The notes under the pieces are model-generated. The model was not told the origin of the DNA. It saw only the letters and a program-made list of their open reading frames with translations, and made no database searches. Shown piece after piece: positions 1 through 7,169 of a stretch of 64,000 bases of DNA. The DNA is taken from positions 62,001 to 126,000 of the forward strand of contig NZ_JAQQWU010000011.1 in the NCBI RefSeq assembly GCF_028610625.1, given 5' to 3'. The first letter of the stretch is position 1. Each line of letters begins with the position of its first letter. A program made the translations under genes and the position numbers. Source of the stretch: Guptibacillus spartinae. GTDB taxonomy: Bacteria > Bacillota > Bacilli > Bacillales > Guptibacillaceae.

Positions 1-1
1 T

Positions 2-739
2 ATTCTGATGGCAGAGGATTGGTTTAAAAGAGGAACTTTTTCAGATCATCCTCATCGTGGCTTTCAAACGATTACGTATGTTATCGATGGGAGATTGGAA
101 CATATTGATAACGGTGGGGCTAGAGAAATTCTTGAGCCTGGTGATGTTCAGTATATGAATGCTGGGGGTGGAGCAAGGCATGCTGAAGAAGGCGTAGACA
201 ATGATATAGCGCACACGCTCCAACTTTGGCTGAATTTACCTAAGGGTTTAAAGACCTCAGAATCAAGTTATCAGAATGTGTATGGAGAAGATGCCCCATT
301 AGTAAATGTAGAGGGCGGAAACGTAAGAGTTTATTCCGGTAATCTGTTGGACGAGGAAGGACCACTTCGTTCATTAGTGCCAATTACGTTAGCGGAGATT
401 ACCCTTGAAGAGGGAGCTACTTACACGCATCATCTTCCTGAAAACCATAATGCTTTTCTCTACGTTCTGGGCGGCGAGGTGGACTTAGGAGCAGAGAAGG
501 TGAACCTTAAAAAACATGGAGCTGCCACGTTATCTTATGAGGAGCATGGAAGTGCAAATCTATCAAGTCAACTGGCGATTACTTCAAAGAGTCGACGTAC
601 TAGGATTTTAGTCTATTCTGGTGCTCCAATTAAAGAAGACATTGTTCAATATGGGCCATTTGTTATGAATTCAATGGAAGAAATTAAAGAGGCATACCGT
701 GATTTTCATAATGGGAAATTCGGGCCTCCTGCTGTTTAA
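2..739 (+). CDS. Pirin family protein (5' end outside window)
   Basis: Cupin-superfamily pirin. Relatives bind a metal and some cleave quercetin; the cellular role here is unknown. The N-terminal cupin carries the family HPHRGF motif, followed by the YVIDGRLEH and ARHAEEG segments that supply the remaining metal ligands, and the C-terminal cupin ends near FGPFVMNS, as in full-length pirins. The frame is open to the first base of the window, and the residues before the first internal Met (base 8) fit the family, so the true start lies upstream and roughly the first 40 residues are missing. It converges on the azoreductase gene, with a terminator between them. Confidence 0.85.
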   Translation: MLMAEDWFKRGTFSDHPHRGFQTITYVIDGRLEHIDNGGAREILEPGDVQYMNAGGGARHAEEGVDNDIAHTLQLWLNLPKGLKTSESSYQNVYGEDAPLVNVEGGNVRVYSGNLLDEEGPLRSLVPITLAEITLEEGATYTHHLPENHNAFLYVLGGEVDLGAEKVNLKKHGAATLSYEEHGSANLSSQLAITSKSRRTRILVYSGAPIKEDIVQYGPFVMNSMEEIKEAYRDFHNGKFGPPAV

Positions 740-754
740 AGATAATTACAATAA

Positions 755-789
755 GAAGCCCCCTACCGATATGTTCGGTAGGGGGCTTC
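755..789. terminator. Bidirectional terminator, pirin / azoreductase
   Basis: Perfect 15-bp inverted repeat (755-769 with 775-789) and a 5-nt loop, between two convergent genes. It is GC-rich in the lower stem but has only short T tracts, so efficiency is uncertain. Confidence 0.8.
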
Positions 790-803
790 CCTAATAGGAT
801 AAA

Positions 804-1430
804 TTAAAAGCCAACTGCTAGCGTTGTTGCTTTTTCAAGACCATCTTCAATAATTTCCTCAGCGCGATCAGGGTATTGGTTATGTCCTTCAATAATGATA
901 CTGGTTGTATCCTCAATGCCCCAGAAATTCATTAGCGTTTTAACATAATTAACGGCCATTTCTGAAGCTTGAGAAGGACCTTCAGAATATACACCGCCTC
1001 TGGCATTTAGCAAGGCAACTTTTTTCTCGGGTAATAATCCGACTGGACCTTCAGCGGTATAACGGAACGTTTTCCCTGCTTGACCCAAATAGTCGAAATA
1101 CGTATGCAGGACAGCTGGAATCGTAAAATTCCATAGTGGAAATGCAATAACGATTTTGTCTGCTTCAAGGAATTGATGTAAATAATGGTTTACTTGTTCC
1201 GTAGCAACCACTTCCTCTTCTGTTAACTCCAGTTGTTTAGAGAGTTTGAACATCCCATTAATTTGATCGGTATTATAATATGGAAGATTTTCTTTGTAGA
1301 GATCAAGTTCTGTAATGGTATCGTTAGGGTGAGCTTTCTGATAGCTTTCTAAAAACGTATGATAAAGCTTTACACTCACTGATTGATCAATCGGACGTGA
1401 ATTCGCTTTGATGAATAAAACATTAGCCAT
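804..1430 (-). CDS. azoR: FMN-dependent NADH:azoreductase
   Basis: Flavodoxin-fold NAD(P)H oxidoreductase of the AzoR family. It reduces azo bonds and, more physiologically, quinones by two electrons, which protects against thiol-reactive electrophiles. The N-terminus (MANVLFIKANSRP) is the FMN phosphate-binding strand and loop, FPLWNFTIPAVLHTYFDY is the conserved flavin and substrate segment, and LLNARGGVYSEG is the second flavin loop. Its 208 residues are normal for the family. The start at 1430 is set by a GGAGG about 10 nt upstream; 12 more upstream codons are open but lack a ribosome site. It lies 58 bp downstream of a MarR gene in the same orientation, the arrangement seen for quinone-sensing MarR/azoreductase modules. 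Confidence 0.9.
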   Translation of the reverse strand: MANVLFIKANSRPIDQSVSVKLYHTFLESYQKAHPNDTITELDLYKENLPYYNTDQINGMFKLSKQLELTEEEVVATEQVNHYLHQFLEADKIVIAFPLWNFTIPAVLHTYFDYLGQAGKTFRYTAEGPVGLLPEKKVALLNARGGVYSEGPSQASEMAVNYVKTLMNFWGIEDTTSIIIEGHNQYPDRAEEIIEDGLEKATTLAVGF

Positions 1431-1456
1431 AAAATAAATCCTCCATCTTTTTGGTT

Positions 1457-1470
1457 GTTGTAGCAACTAT
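1457..1470. promoter_or_regulatory. Candidate MarR operator before azoR
   Basis: On the minus strand this reads ATAGTTGCTACAAC and contains the dyad GTTG-N3-CAAC. The ten-base core TAGTTGCTAC recurs at 1941-1950 downstream of the marR promoter. It sits between marR and azoR, about 30 bp before the azoR start. Repetition at both positions is observed; binding by the MarR protein is inferred. Confidence 0.5.
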
Positions 1471-1488
1471 TAGGGAAAAACATCCAGG

Positions 1489-1923
1489 TTATCTGGAGTT
1501 TTGTACATTCTCATTGATTTTGGAAAGAATTCTTTCAAATTCTCTTATCTCCTGTTGAGATAGCCCTTTGCAGACGATCTCATCAAACTCCTCTGAAATA
1601 GGAAGGACCTTATCACCGAGCTCTTTACCAGCAGTAGTCAAGTAAAGTTGTAGAGAACGACGATCGTTGGAAGGCGTTATTCGTTTGATAAACCCTTTTT
1701 TTTCAAGATTTGTTGCCATTCTCGCAATATTTGTTTTATCCTTACCGAGTTTTTGAGCAAGTTGATTCTGCGTTAAGCCGTCCTTTTCCCAGAGCAGTAG
1801 CATAATTAAATTTTGTTCTGGTGCTAAGTTAAACCCTTCTAATTTTTGTTTAATAAAACTAGTCAGGTTGAGATCCGTTTTATGAATTTGAATACTAATA
1901 TATTCTTGAAATGATAGCTTCAC
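1489..1923 (-). CDS. MarR family transcriptional regulator
   Basis: Winged-helix dimeric repressor of 144 residues. The DNA-binding region is clear: LTQNQLAQKLGKDKTNIARMATNLEKKGFIKR is the helix-turn-helix plus recognition helix, followed by the wing SNDRRSLQLYLT, a canonical MarR signature. It starts with GTG at 1923, with AGGGAGAG about 8 nt upstream. There is a single Cys (in EIVCKGLS, near residue 118), so thiol sensing as in the YodB or MhqR families is possible but not shown. It is co-oriented with and upstream of the azoreductase and probably autoregulates the pair through the repeated TAGTTGCTAC motif. Confidence 0.9.
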   Translation of the reverse strand: MKLSFQEYISIQIHKTDLNLTSFIKQKLEGFNLAPEQNLIMLLLWEKDGLTQNQLAQKLGKDKTNIARMATNLEKKGFIKRITPSNDRRSLQLYLTTAGKELGDKVLPISEEFDEIVCKGLSQQEIREFERILSKINENVQNSR

Positions 1924-1940
1924 ATGAGAACTCTCCCTTT

Positions 1941-1958
1941 TAGTTGCTACACATACTA
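1941..1958. promoter_or_regulatory. Candidate MarR operator over marR start region
   Basis: TAGTTGCTACACATACTA, an imperfect dyad with TAGT/ACTA ends. It lies immediately downstream of the predicted marR transcription start and shares TAGTTGCTAC with 1460-1469. A repressor bound here would block early elongation or initiation. Confidence 0.5.
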
Positions 1959-1970
1959 TTTACTTGCTTA

Positions 1971-1999
1971 AGTATAAAAATAGTTGATGAAAAAGTCAA
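1971..1999 (-). promoter_or_regulatory. SigA-type promoter of marR-azoR
   Basis: Minus strand TTGACT (1999-1994), 17-bp spacer, TATACT (1976-1971). Both hexamers are one base from consensus with optimal spacing, and the predicted start falls near 1964, 40 bp before the GTG of marR. Confidence 0.75.
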
Positions 2000-2227
2000 T
2001 GGATGGAGTGAACCACATTCTTATATTCTAGAAGAGTACCGATAAGCTCTGGACTAATGATTGGAAGTCTGTCTATTTTCCTTTTCTATATTTAGATATG
2101 TTTAGGGTTTGTTTACAATGGCACCAGGGATTTTCATAGTGGAGCAGTTTTTCCAGTCCCACCGTCCTGCTTACCAATATAAGGTATAATGATAGAGGGT
2201 AATAATAGATTAGGGGGAGGGCATCGA

Positions 2228-3388
2228 ATGATTGTTAGTAGAGGTCAAAAGGTCCCGATTACGAAAGGGAGAAGTGTATCGGACCTAATTGTAACGCTAG
2301 ATTGGCAGCATGATCATACAGGAATTGAAGTAGATGCAGCTGCGTTTCTTTTAAATGAAACAGGAAAATGCAGTGGTGATGAGAGTTTCTTGTTTTATGG
2401 TCAGCCTGAAAGTGTTGACCAAAGTGTGAAGCAAGTCATGCAGGGAGATTTTCGAAACGAAACGCACATATCTTTAAATGGGTTGTCTTCTTCCATTAGG
2501 AAAATCGCTTTTACCTTAACGATTCATGAAGGGGAAGAAAGAGGGAAGAATTTTGGTCAAGTATCTTCATTGTCGCTTCGTATGACAGATAAATCGACTG
2601 GAGAGAATCTCGTTTCGTTTACTTTTGGGGAAGAATTAACGAAAGAGACGGCGATTGTTGTAGGAGAGTTCTATCTACATAATGGAGATTGGAAGTTTAG
2701 TGCGGTTGGGAGTGGTTTCTTTGGTGGATTAGCCGCCCTTTGTGAGAATTTCGGCATTGAGGTTGAAAGTAGCGAACAACAGGTAGAAAAGCCGCAATTA
2801 ACCCCTAACCCGCCAATACAGTCGCCACCGGAAGCGGTGGTTCCACTAACGGTTACGTTAAAGAAAAAAGAGGCAATCTCTATTAGGAAGTCAGAGAAAG
2901 TAGTTGCAACGCTTGAATGGAAAAGTAAGAAAGACTTGGATTTGTATTGCTTCTATGTTCTGAAAGATGGTACGGAAGGAAAAGTGTACTATAGGACGCC
3001 CGGCCATGCGCATAAAGAACCGTACATTACGTTAGATGGGGATGCACAAGGAGCAGGAAAGGAAACGGTAGTTGTCCATAAACCGTCAGAGCTAAAGTAT
3101 GTGTTGTTTTCTGCGTATAGTGCGGTATCTAATGGAATAGGAAGCTTTAAATCTATGAAGGCAAAAGCAGTTGTTGATAACCAAATGGGCCAAAACGTAA
3201 CGTCTCCACTTTTTGAAAAGAATAACTTTGCTTATTGGGTAGCGATTGCGAAGATTGATTTCACTGATCCTCATGATATGAGTGTTAGTCATGTGGAGAA
3301 ATATTCGAAAAGTGGGACGGAGCGATCACCACTTTTGTATCAAGATGGGTCGTTTGAAATGAATGTTGGACCTATGGAATTCAAATGA
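2228..3388 (+). CDS. TerD-domain stress protein, two-domain (TerA-like)
   Basis: Cytosolic protein of the tellurite-resistance / general stress TerD superfamily, whose members bind calcium and are induced by envelope or metal stress. The first TerD domain covers residues about 1-185 (ISLNGLSSSIRKIAFTLTIHEG and IVVGEFYLHNGDWKFSAVGSGF are typical). A Pro-rich linker (PQLTPNPPIQSPPE) leads to a second TerD-like domain, about 215-385, with the KSKKDLDLYCFYVLKDG strand pattern. Domain order and length resemble TerA. The start at 2228 follows GGGGGAGG; an ATG 39 bp earlier has no ribosome site. No other ter or yce gene is adjacent, so it is a solitary member here. Confidence 0.8.
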   Translation: MIVSRGQKVPITKGRSVSDLIVTLDWQHDHTGIEVDAAAFLLNETGKCSGDESFLFYGQPESVDQSVKQVMQGDFRNETHISLNGLSSSIRKIAFTLTIHEGEERGKNFGQVSSLSLRMTDKSTGENLVSFTFGEELTKETAIVVGEFYLHNGDWKFSAVGSGFFGGLAALCENFGIEVESSEQQVEKPQLTPNPPIQSPPEAVVPLTVTLKKKEAISIRKSEKVVATLEWKSKKDLDLYCFYVLKDGTEGKVYYRTPGHAHKEPYITLDGDAQGAGKETVVVHKPSELKYVLFSAYSAVSNGIGSFKSMKAKAVVDNQMGQNVTSPLFEKNNFAYWVAIAKIDFTDPHDMSVSHVEKYSKSGTERSPLLYQDGSFEMNVGPMEFK

Positions 3389-3401
3389 AGAGTAAATCAA
3401 A

Positions 3402-3430
3402 AACACCTCATCCAAATTGGATGAGGTGTT
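3402..3430. terminator. Bidirectional terminator, TerD-like / EamA
   Basis: Perfect 14-bp arms (3402-3415 and 3417-3430) around a single central base, between convergent genes. An A-rich flank on the left gives a U-tract for minus-strand transcripts. Confidence 0.8.
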
Positions 3431-3434
3431 TTCA

Positions 3435-4343
3435 TTATTGTTGTTCCACTATTTTTCTCCTGCTAATGCTTATATGTTCACTGAAAAGAGTTGGCAGCGT
3501 CATGCCGATGATAATGATCACAATACCTGCAATTTGCACAATGGATACTGTTTCACTTAATAAGATGACAGAAACCATGACAGCAATCGGAAGTTCAATC
3601 GCACTTAGAATGGAGGATTTTCCAAGGCCCACCTTAGGAATGGCGATGGAAAATAGAAATACAGGAATGATCATTCCAAAGAGGCCAAGTGCAATTCCAT
3701 AGATCCAAAGACCTTCTGCCAGCAATGTTCCGTTCCAAATAATCTCTGGAGATTGAAAAACTGCTGACACCAAGAATGCGAAAAACGATACGATGACCAA
3801 TCGGTTTGAGGTATTCATTTTAGCGTTTGCTTTCCCATTAAAATAAAGAAAGAGCGAATAACAAAGTGCCGCTCCAAGTCCCCATAACCAGCCTTGAAAA
3901 GGGATGTTGGATAAATCTGCATCCAAAAGTCCAGCAGCAGGAATCGTTCCACCTATTAATATAATAAGTGATAGCATTTCCATACGAGTTGGAAGCTGAC
4001 GTTTCGTAATACTTGAAATCAACATGCCGATCCAGGTGAATTGGAAGAGCAATACGACAGCAAGGGATGCTGGTAAATAATTTAATGATTGACCGTAGAG
4101 GATATTCGTTAAGCCTGTAAAAACCCCCGCGAAAATTAGGATTTTAATACCTGCGAAACTTAGCTTTTGTCGGTTAGTAATAAGAAAGATCAGCACTGCA
4201 ATGACAAAACCGATAAAAAATTGGCTTGTAACGGCTTCGGATGCAGTAAAGCCACTGCCCATTGCTAATTTAATAATAGTGGATACAACCCCGTAACTAC
4301 TCGCTCCAATAATGACAAGCAGGGGATATAAATACATTTTCAT
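3435..4343 (-). CDS. EamA/DMT-superfamily permease
   Basis: Inner-membrane transporter of the drug/metabolite superfamily; the substrate cannot be read from sequence. About ten hydrophobic segments in two EamA repeats are visible, with the GASSYGVVSTIIKLAMGSGFT opening typical of repeat 1 and the LFGMIIPVFLFSIAIPKVGLGKSSILSAIELP segment typical of repeat 2. The start at 4343 has GGAGG 10 nt upstream; 23 upstream codons are open but unsupported. It is monocistronic and divergent from the cyd operon. Confidence 0.85.
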   Translation of the reverse strand: MKMYLYPLLVIIGASSYGVVSTIIKLAMGSGFTASEAVTSQFFIGFVIAVLIFLITNRQKLSFAGIKILIFAGVFTGLTNILYGQSLNYLPASLAVVLLFQFTWIGMLISSITKRQLPTRMEMLSLIILIGGTIPAAGLLDADLSNIPFQGWLWGLGAALCYSLFLYFNGKANAKMNTSNRLVIVSFFAFLVSAVFQSPEIIWNGTLLAEGLWIYGIALGLFGMIIPVFLFSIAIPKVGLGKSSILSAIELPIAVMVSVILLSETVSIVQIAGIVIIIIGMTLPTLFSEHISISRRKIVEQQ

Positions 4344-4466
4344 TGAACGTTTGCCTCCAGTTACTCTAGCTTCATTGTATCTCGATGAAAGCGCTTTTGA
4401 TTTGGAAAACACAAATTCAAATATAGCTTAAATACGCCAAATAAAGCAATGGTTAATTGAGGAAAA

Positions 4467-4477
4467 GTGCCTGGCAC
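4467..4477. repeat. GTGCCTGGCAC palindrome
   Basis: A perfect 11-base palindrome, GTGCC-T-GGCAC, in the DMT-permease/cydA intergenic region. From memory, similar motifs recur in intergenic regions of Bacillales genomes. Only this copy is seen here and no function is assigned. Confidence 0.35.
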
Positions 4478-4527
4478 CACCCGAATAATGTTCTTTTCTG
4501 TCGAATTAATACTCATTTTTTCTCAGT

Positions 4528-4545
4528 CTGTGACATCCCTCACAA
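4528..4545. promoter_or_regulatory. Fnr- or Rex-type operator upstream of cydA
   Basis: TGTGA-CATCCC-TCACA (4529-4544) matches the Bacillus Fnr half-sites exactly, as at 30075 and 30989. It also fits the Rex motif TTGTGAA-N4-TTCACAA at 11 of 14 positions. No -10 hexamer sits at the distance expected for Fnr class II activation (41.5 bp). The best -10-like element, TCTAAT at 4557, would put the site over the -35 region, which suits a repressor. The site lies about 220 bp before cydA. Confidence 0.6.
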
Positions 4546-4693
4546 TTTTCTTTCTTTCTAATTCAACTGTCGAAATTCGCACACACGACAGACAAAAACC
4601 GTTCAAATTCATCCCATCACTCGTTTTAACGTCTGATGTAATCTTAAGAAGAAGTTAAGAGCGACTTATGTCATAGGAGAAATTATCTAAATA

Positions 4694-4739
4694 GTGATTG
4701 AAAGTACATGCTTTGTTTTGTGCATGTGTGAACAATCAC
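4694..4739 (+). promoter_or_regulatory. Hairpin and Rex-like motif in cydA leader
   Basis: GTGATTG (4694-4700) pairs with CAATCAC (4733-4739) and ACATGC (4706-4711) with GCATGT (4722-4727), giving an interrupted hairpin just before the cydA ribosome site. The same stretch includes TTGTGCATGTGTGAACAA (4718-4735), 11 of 14 matches to the Rex consensus. Either a leader RNA structure or an operator; the sequence does not decide. Confidence 0.35.
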
Positions 4740-4764
4740 TTGAAAGAATTGAGGGGGACTTGGT

Positions 4765-6159
4765 ATGAGTGAACTATTTTTAGCAAGGCTACAATTCGGA
4801 TCGACGACTATTTTTCACTTTTTGTTTGTTCCGTTGTCCATCGGTCTTGTGTTTCTTGTTGCCGTTATGGAGACGCTTTATGTTGTGAAAGGAGACGACA
4901 TGTATAAGCGCATGGCAAAGTTCTGGGGGCATTTGTTTCTGATTAACTTTGCTGTAGGGGTTGTGACGGGGATTATTCAGGAGTTTCAGTTTGGTATGAA
5001 CTGGTCCGAATACTCACGGTTTGTAGGGGATGTGTTTGGAGCGCCACTTGCAATTGAAGCGTTACTTGCGTTCTTTATGGAATCCACTTTTATAGGATTA
5101 TGGATTTTTGGATGGGATCGCTTATCTAAGAAACTTCATTTAATGTGCATTTGGCTCGTTTCACTAGGAACGTTAATGTCGGCGTTATGGATTCTAGCGG
5201 CAAATTCATTTATGCAGGAGCCAGTAGGGTTTGTAATTCGAAACGGAAGAGCAGAGATGAATGACTTCTTCGCACTTCTAACAAATCCACAGCTATTCGT
5301 CGAATTTCCCCACGTAATCTTTGGTGCACTAGCAACTGGTGCTTTCTTTATCGGAGGGGTAAGTGCGTATAAAATTCTCCGTAAACAGGAAGTCGCATTT
5401 TTTAAAAAGTCATTTAACATTGCCATGATTGTGGCATTTATTTCAGGTATGGGCGTTGCATTTAGTGGTCATGCACAGGCGAAGCATTTGATGGAATCAC
5501 AGCCAATGAAGATGGCGGCTAGTGAAGCGCTATGGGAAGACAGTGGTGATCCCGCAGCCTGGACGGCTTTCGCGCTGGTTGACTCCACCAATCAAGAAAA
5601 CGCTTTTGAAATTAACATACCTTATGCACTTAGTTACCTTGCCTACGAAGAATTCAGTGGTGAAGTACCGGGTATGAAGACCTTGCAAAAAGAGTATGAA
5701 GAAAAATACGGAGAGGGGAATTATATTCCTCCAGTTAAAACGACTTTCTGGAGCTTTCGCATTATGGTTGGTGCTGGAATGCTGATGATTTTCACTTCCT
5801 TCCTCGGACTGTTATTAAATTTCTATAAAAAGCTTGAGTATAGCCGATTTTACTTGAAAGGAATGGTATGGCTCATTTCATTTCCCTTTATAGCAAATTC
5901 AGCCGGGTGGATTATGACGGAAATCGGAAGGCAGCCGTGGACAGTATTCGGAATGATGACAACATCAGCCTCTGTCTCTCCAAACGTATCAAAAGCGTCA
6001 TTGTTGTTTTCTTTCCTATCCTTTACAGCCATCTACACGGTTCTTGCTGTTTTACTCGTTTACTTATTCGTTCGTGAAATTAAAAAAGGATCTGAACATA
6101 CCGCTCATGTGGACAAAGAAGTGGCAGTTGATCCGTTTGATCAGGGGGCTTATTTATGA
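4765..6159 (+). CDS. cydA: Cytochrome bd menaquinol oxidase subunit I
   Basis: Catalytic subunit of cytochrome bd, which oxidises menaquinol and reduces oxygen to water in the membrane at high affinity. It has 464 residues and about nine transmembrane helices. The heme b595 ligand His is in FGSTTIFHFLFVPL (residue 19). GIIQEFQFGMNW contains the conserved Glu/Gln proton-path segment, and the GRQPWTVFGMMTT block near residue 390 is the family signature. The Q-loop is short, as in other Firmicutes. The start is backed by GAGGGGG 7 nt upstream. It is first gene of cydABDC and overlaps cydB by ATGA. Confidence 0.95.
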   Translation: MSELFLARLQFGSTTIFHFLFVPLSIGLVFLVAVMETLYVVKGDDMYKRMAKFWGHLFLINFAVGVVTGIIQEFQFGMNWSEYSRFVGDVFGAPLAIEALLAFFMESTFIGLWIFGWDRLSKKLHLMCIWLVSLGTLMSALWILAANSFMQEPVGFVIRNGRAEMNDFFALLTNPQLFVEFPHVIFGALATGAFFIGGVSAYKILRKQEVAFFKKSFNIAMIVAFISGMGVAFSGHAQAKHLMESQPMKMAASEALWEDSGDPAAWTAFALVDSTNQENAFEINIPYALSYLAYEEFSGEVPGMKTLQKEYEEKYGEGNYIPPVKTTFWSFRIMVGAGMLMIFTSFLGLLLNFYKKLEYSRFYLKGMVWLISFPFIANSAGWIMTEIGRQPWTVFGMMTTSASVSPNVSKASLLFSFLSFTAIYTVLAVLLVYLFVREIKKGSEHTAHVDKEVAVDPFDQGAYL

Positions 6160-7169
6160 TCGCACTTAATGAATTGTGGTTTATACTTGTAGCTGTTTTG
6201 TTTGTTGGATTTTTCTTTCTCGAAGGGTTTGATTTCGGTGTGGGAATGGCGAGTCGTTTCCTCGGAAGAAATGAGCTAGAGCGCCGAATCATGGTAAATA
6301 CGATTGGTCCATTTTGGGATGCGAATGAAGTGTGGTTGCTAACAGGGGGTGGAGCCATCTTTGCGGCCTTTCCTCACTGGTATGCGACGATGTTTAGTGG
6401 TTATTATATCCCGTTCGTGTTTGTTCTTCTAGCACTCATTGGTCGGGGTGTTGCTTTTGAATTTCGAGGAAAGGTTGATACTCCTAAGTGGATCAAATCC
6501 TGGGACTGGGTTGTTTTTGGGGGAAGTATCATGCCGCCATTTCTATTTGGTGTCCTCTTTACAAGTATTTTAAGAGGAATGCCAATCGATGAACAAATGA
6601 ATATCCATGCTAAATTTAGTGATTATGTTAATGTCTACACCGTTCTCGGGGGGATAACAGTAACAATGCTTTGTTTTTTACACGGACTCGTGTTTCTTAC
6701 ACTTAAAACAGTTGGTGATCTTCAGGAGCGTGCGCGCGAGTTAGCGAGAAAAATGATTTATGGTGTATTGGTTTCCTTAGTTGCTTTTGTTGGACTCTCT
6801 AATTTTGAAACGGATTTATTCAGTAACCGTGGTGTTGTGAGTGTATTGCTTGTTGGATTGATTGTACTAAGTTACTTGTTGGCGATTGTCTTTTTGAAAA
6901 AGCAGCGTGATGGGTGGGCGTTTGGAATGACTGGTGCTGGGATCGCATTAACAGTTTCTACCATCTTCGCAGCATTATTCCCCCGCGTAATGATTAGCTC
7001 AATTGATGCCGCTTATAATTTAACCGTCTATAATGCTTCTTCTGGAAATTATTCCTTAAAGGTGATGACCATCGTGGCGCTCACCCTTCTTCCTTTTGTC
7101 CTTGGTTATCAAATCTGGAGTTACTATGTGTTCAGAAAGCGTGTAGATGGTAAGGATATGATTTACTAA
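6156..7169 (+). CDS. cydB: Cytochrome bd menaquinol oxidase subunit II
   Basis: Second membrane subunit of cytochrome bd (337 residues, about eight helices), which stabilises the heme groups of CydA. The N-terminus LNELWFILVAVLFVGFFFLEGFDFGVGM and the NTIGPFWDANEVWLLTGGGAIFAAFP block are diagnostic of CydB. Its ATG overlaps the cydA stop (ATGA) and its own stop overlaps cydD (TAATG), so translation is coupled. Confidence 0.95.
   Translation: MIALNELWFILVAVLFVGFFFLEGFDFGVGMASRFLGRNELERRIMVNTIGPFWDANEVWLLTGGGAIFAAFPHWYATMFSGYYIPFVFVLLALIGRGVAFEFRGKVDTPKWIKSWDWVVFGGSIMPPFLFGVLFTSILRGMPIDEQMNIHAKFSDYVNVYTVLGGITVTMLCFLHGLVFLTLKTVGDLQERARELARKMIYGVLVSLVAFVGLSNFETDLFSNRGVVSVLLVGLIVLSYLLAIVFLKKQRDGWAFGMTGAGIALTVSTIFAALFPRVMISSIDAAYNLTVYNASSGNYSLKVMTIVALTLLPFVLGYQIWSYYVFRKRVDGKDMIY

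Noticed and set aside
2107-2132. SigB-like promoter GTTTGT-N14-GGGATT before the TerD-domain gene
   Set aside because: Only four of six matches in each hexamer; attractive because ter-family genes are stress genes, but too weak to list as a feature.
4467-4658. 63-codon plus-strand ORF before cydA
   Set aside because: No ribosome site, and it runs across the operator and inverted repeats of the cyd control region.
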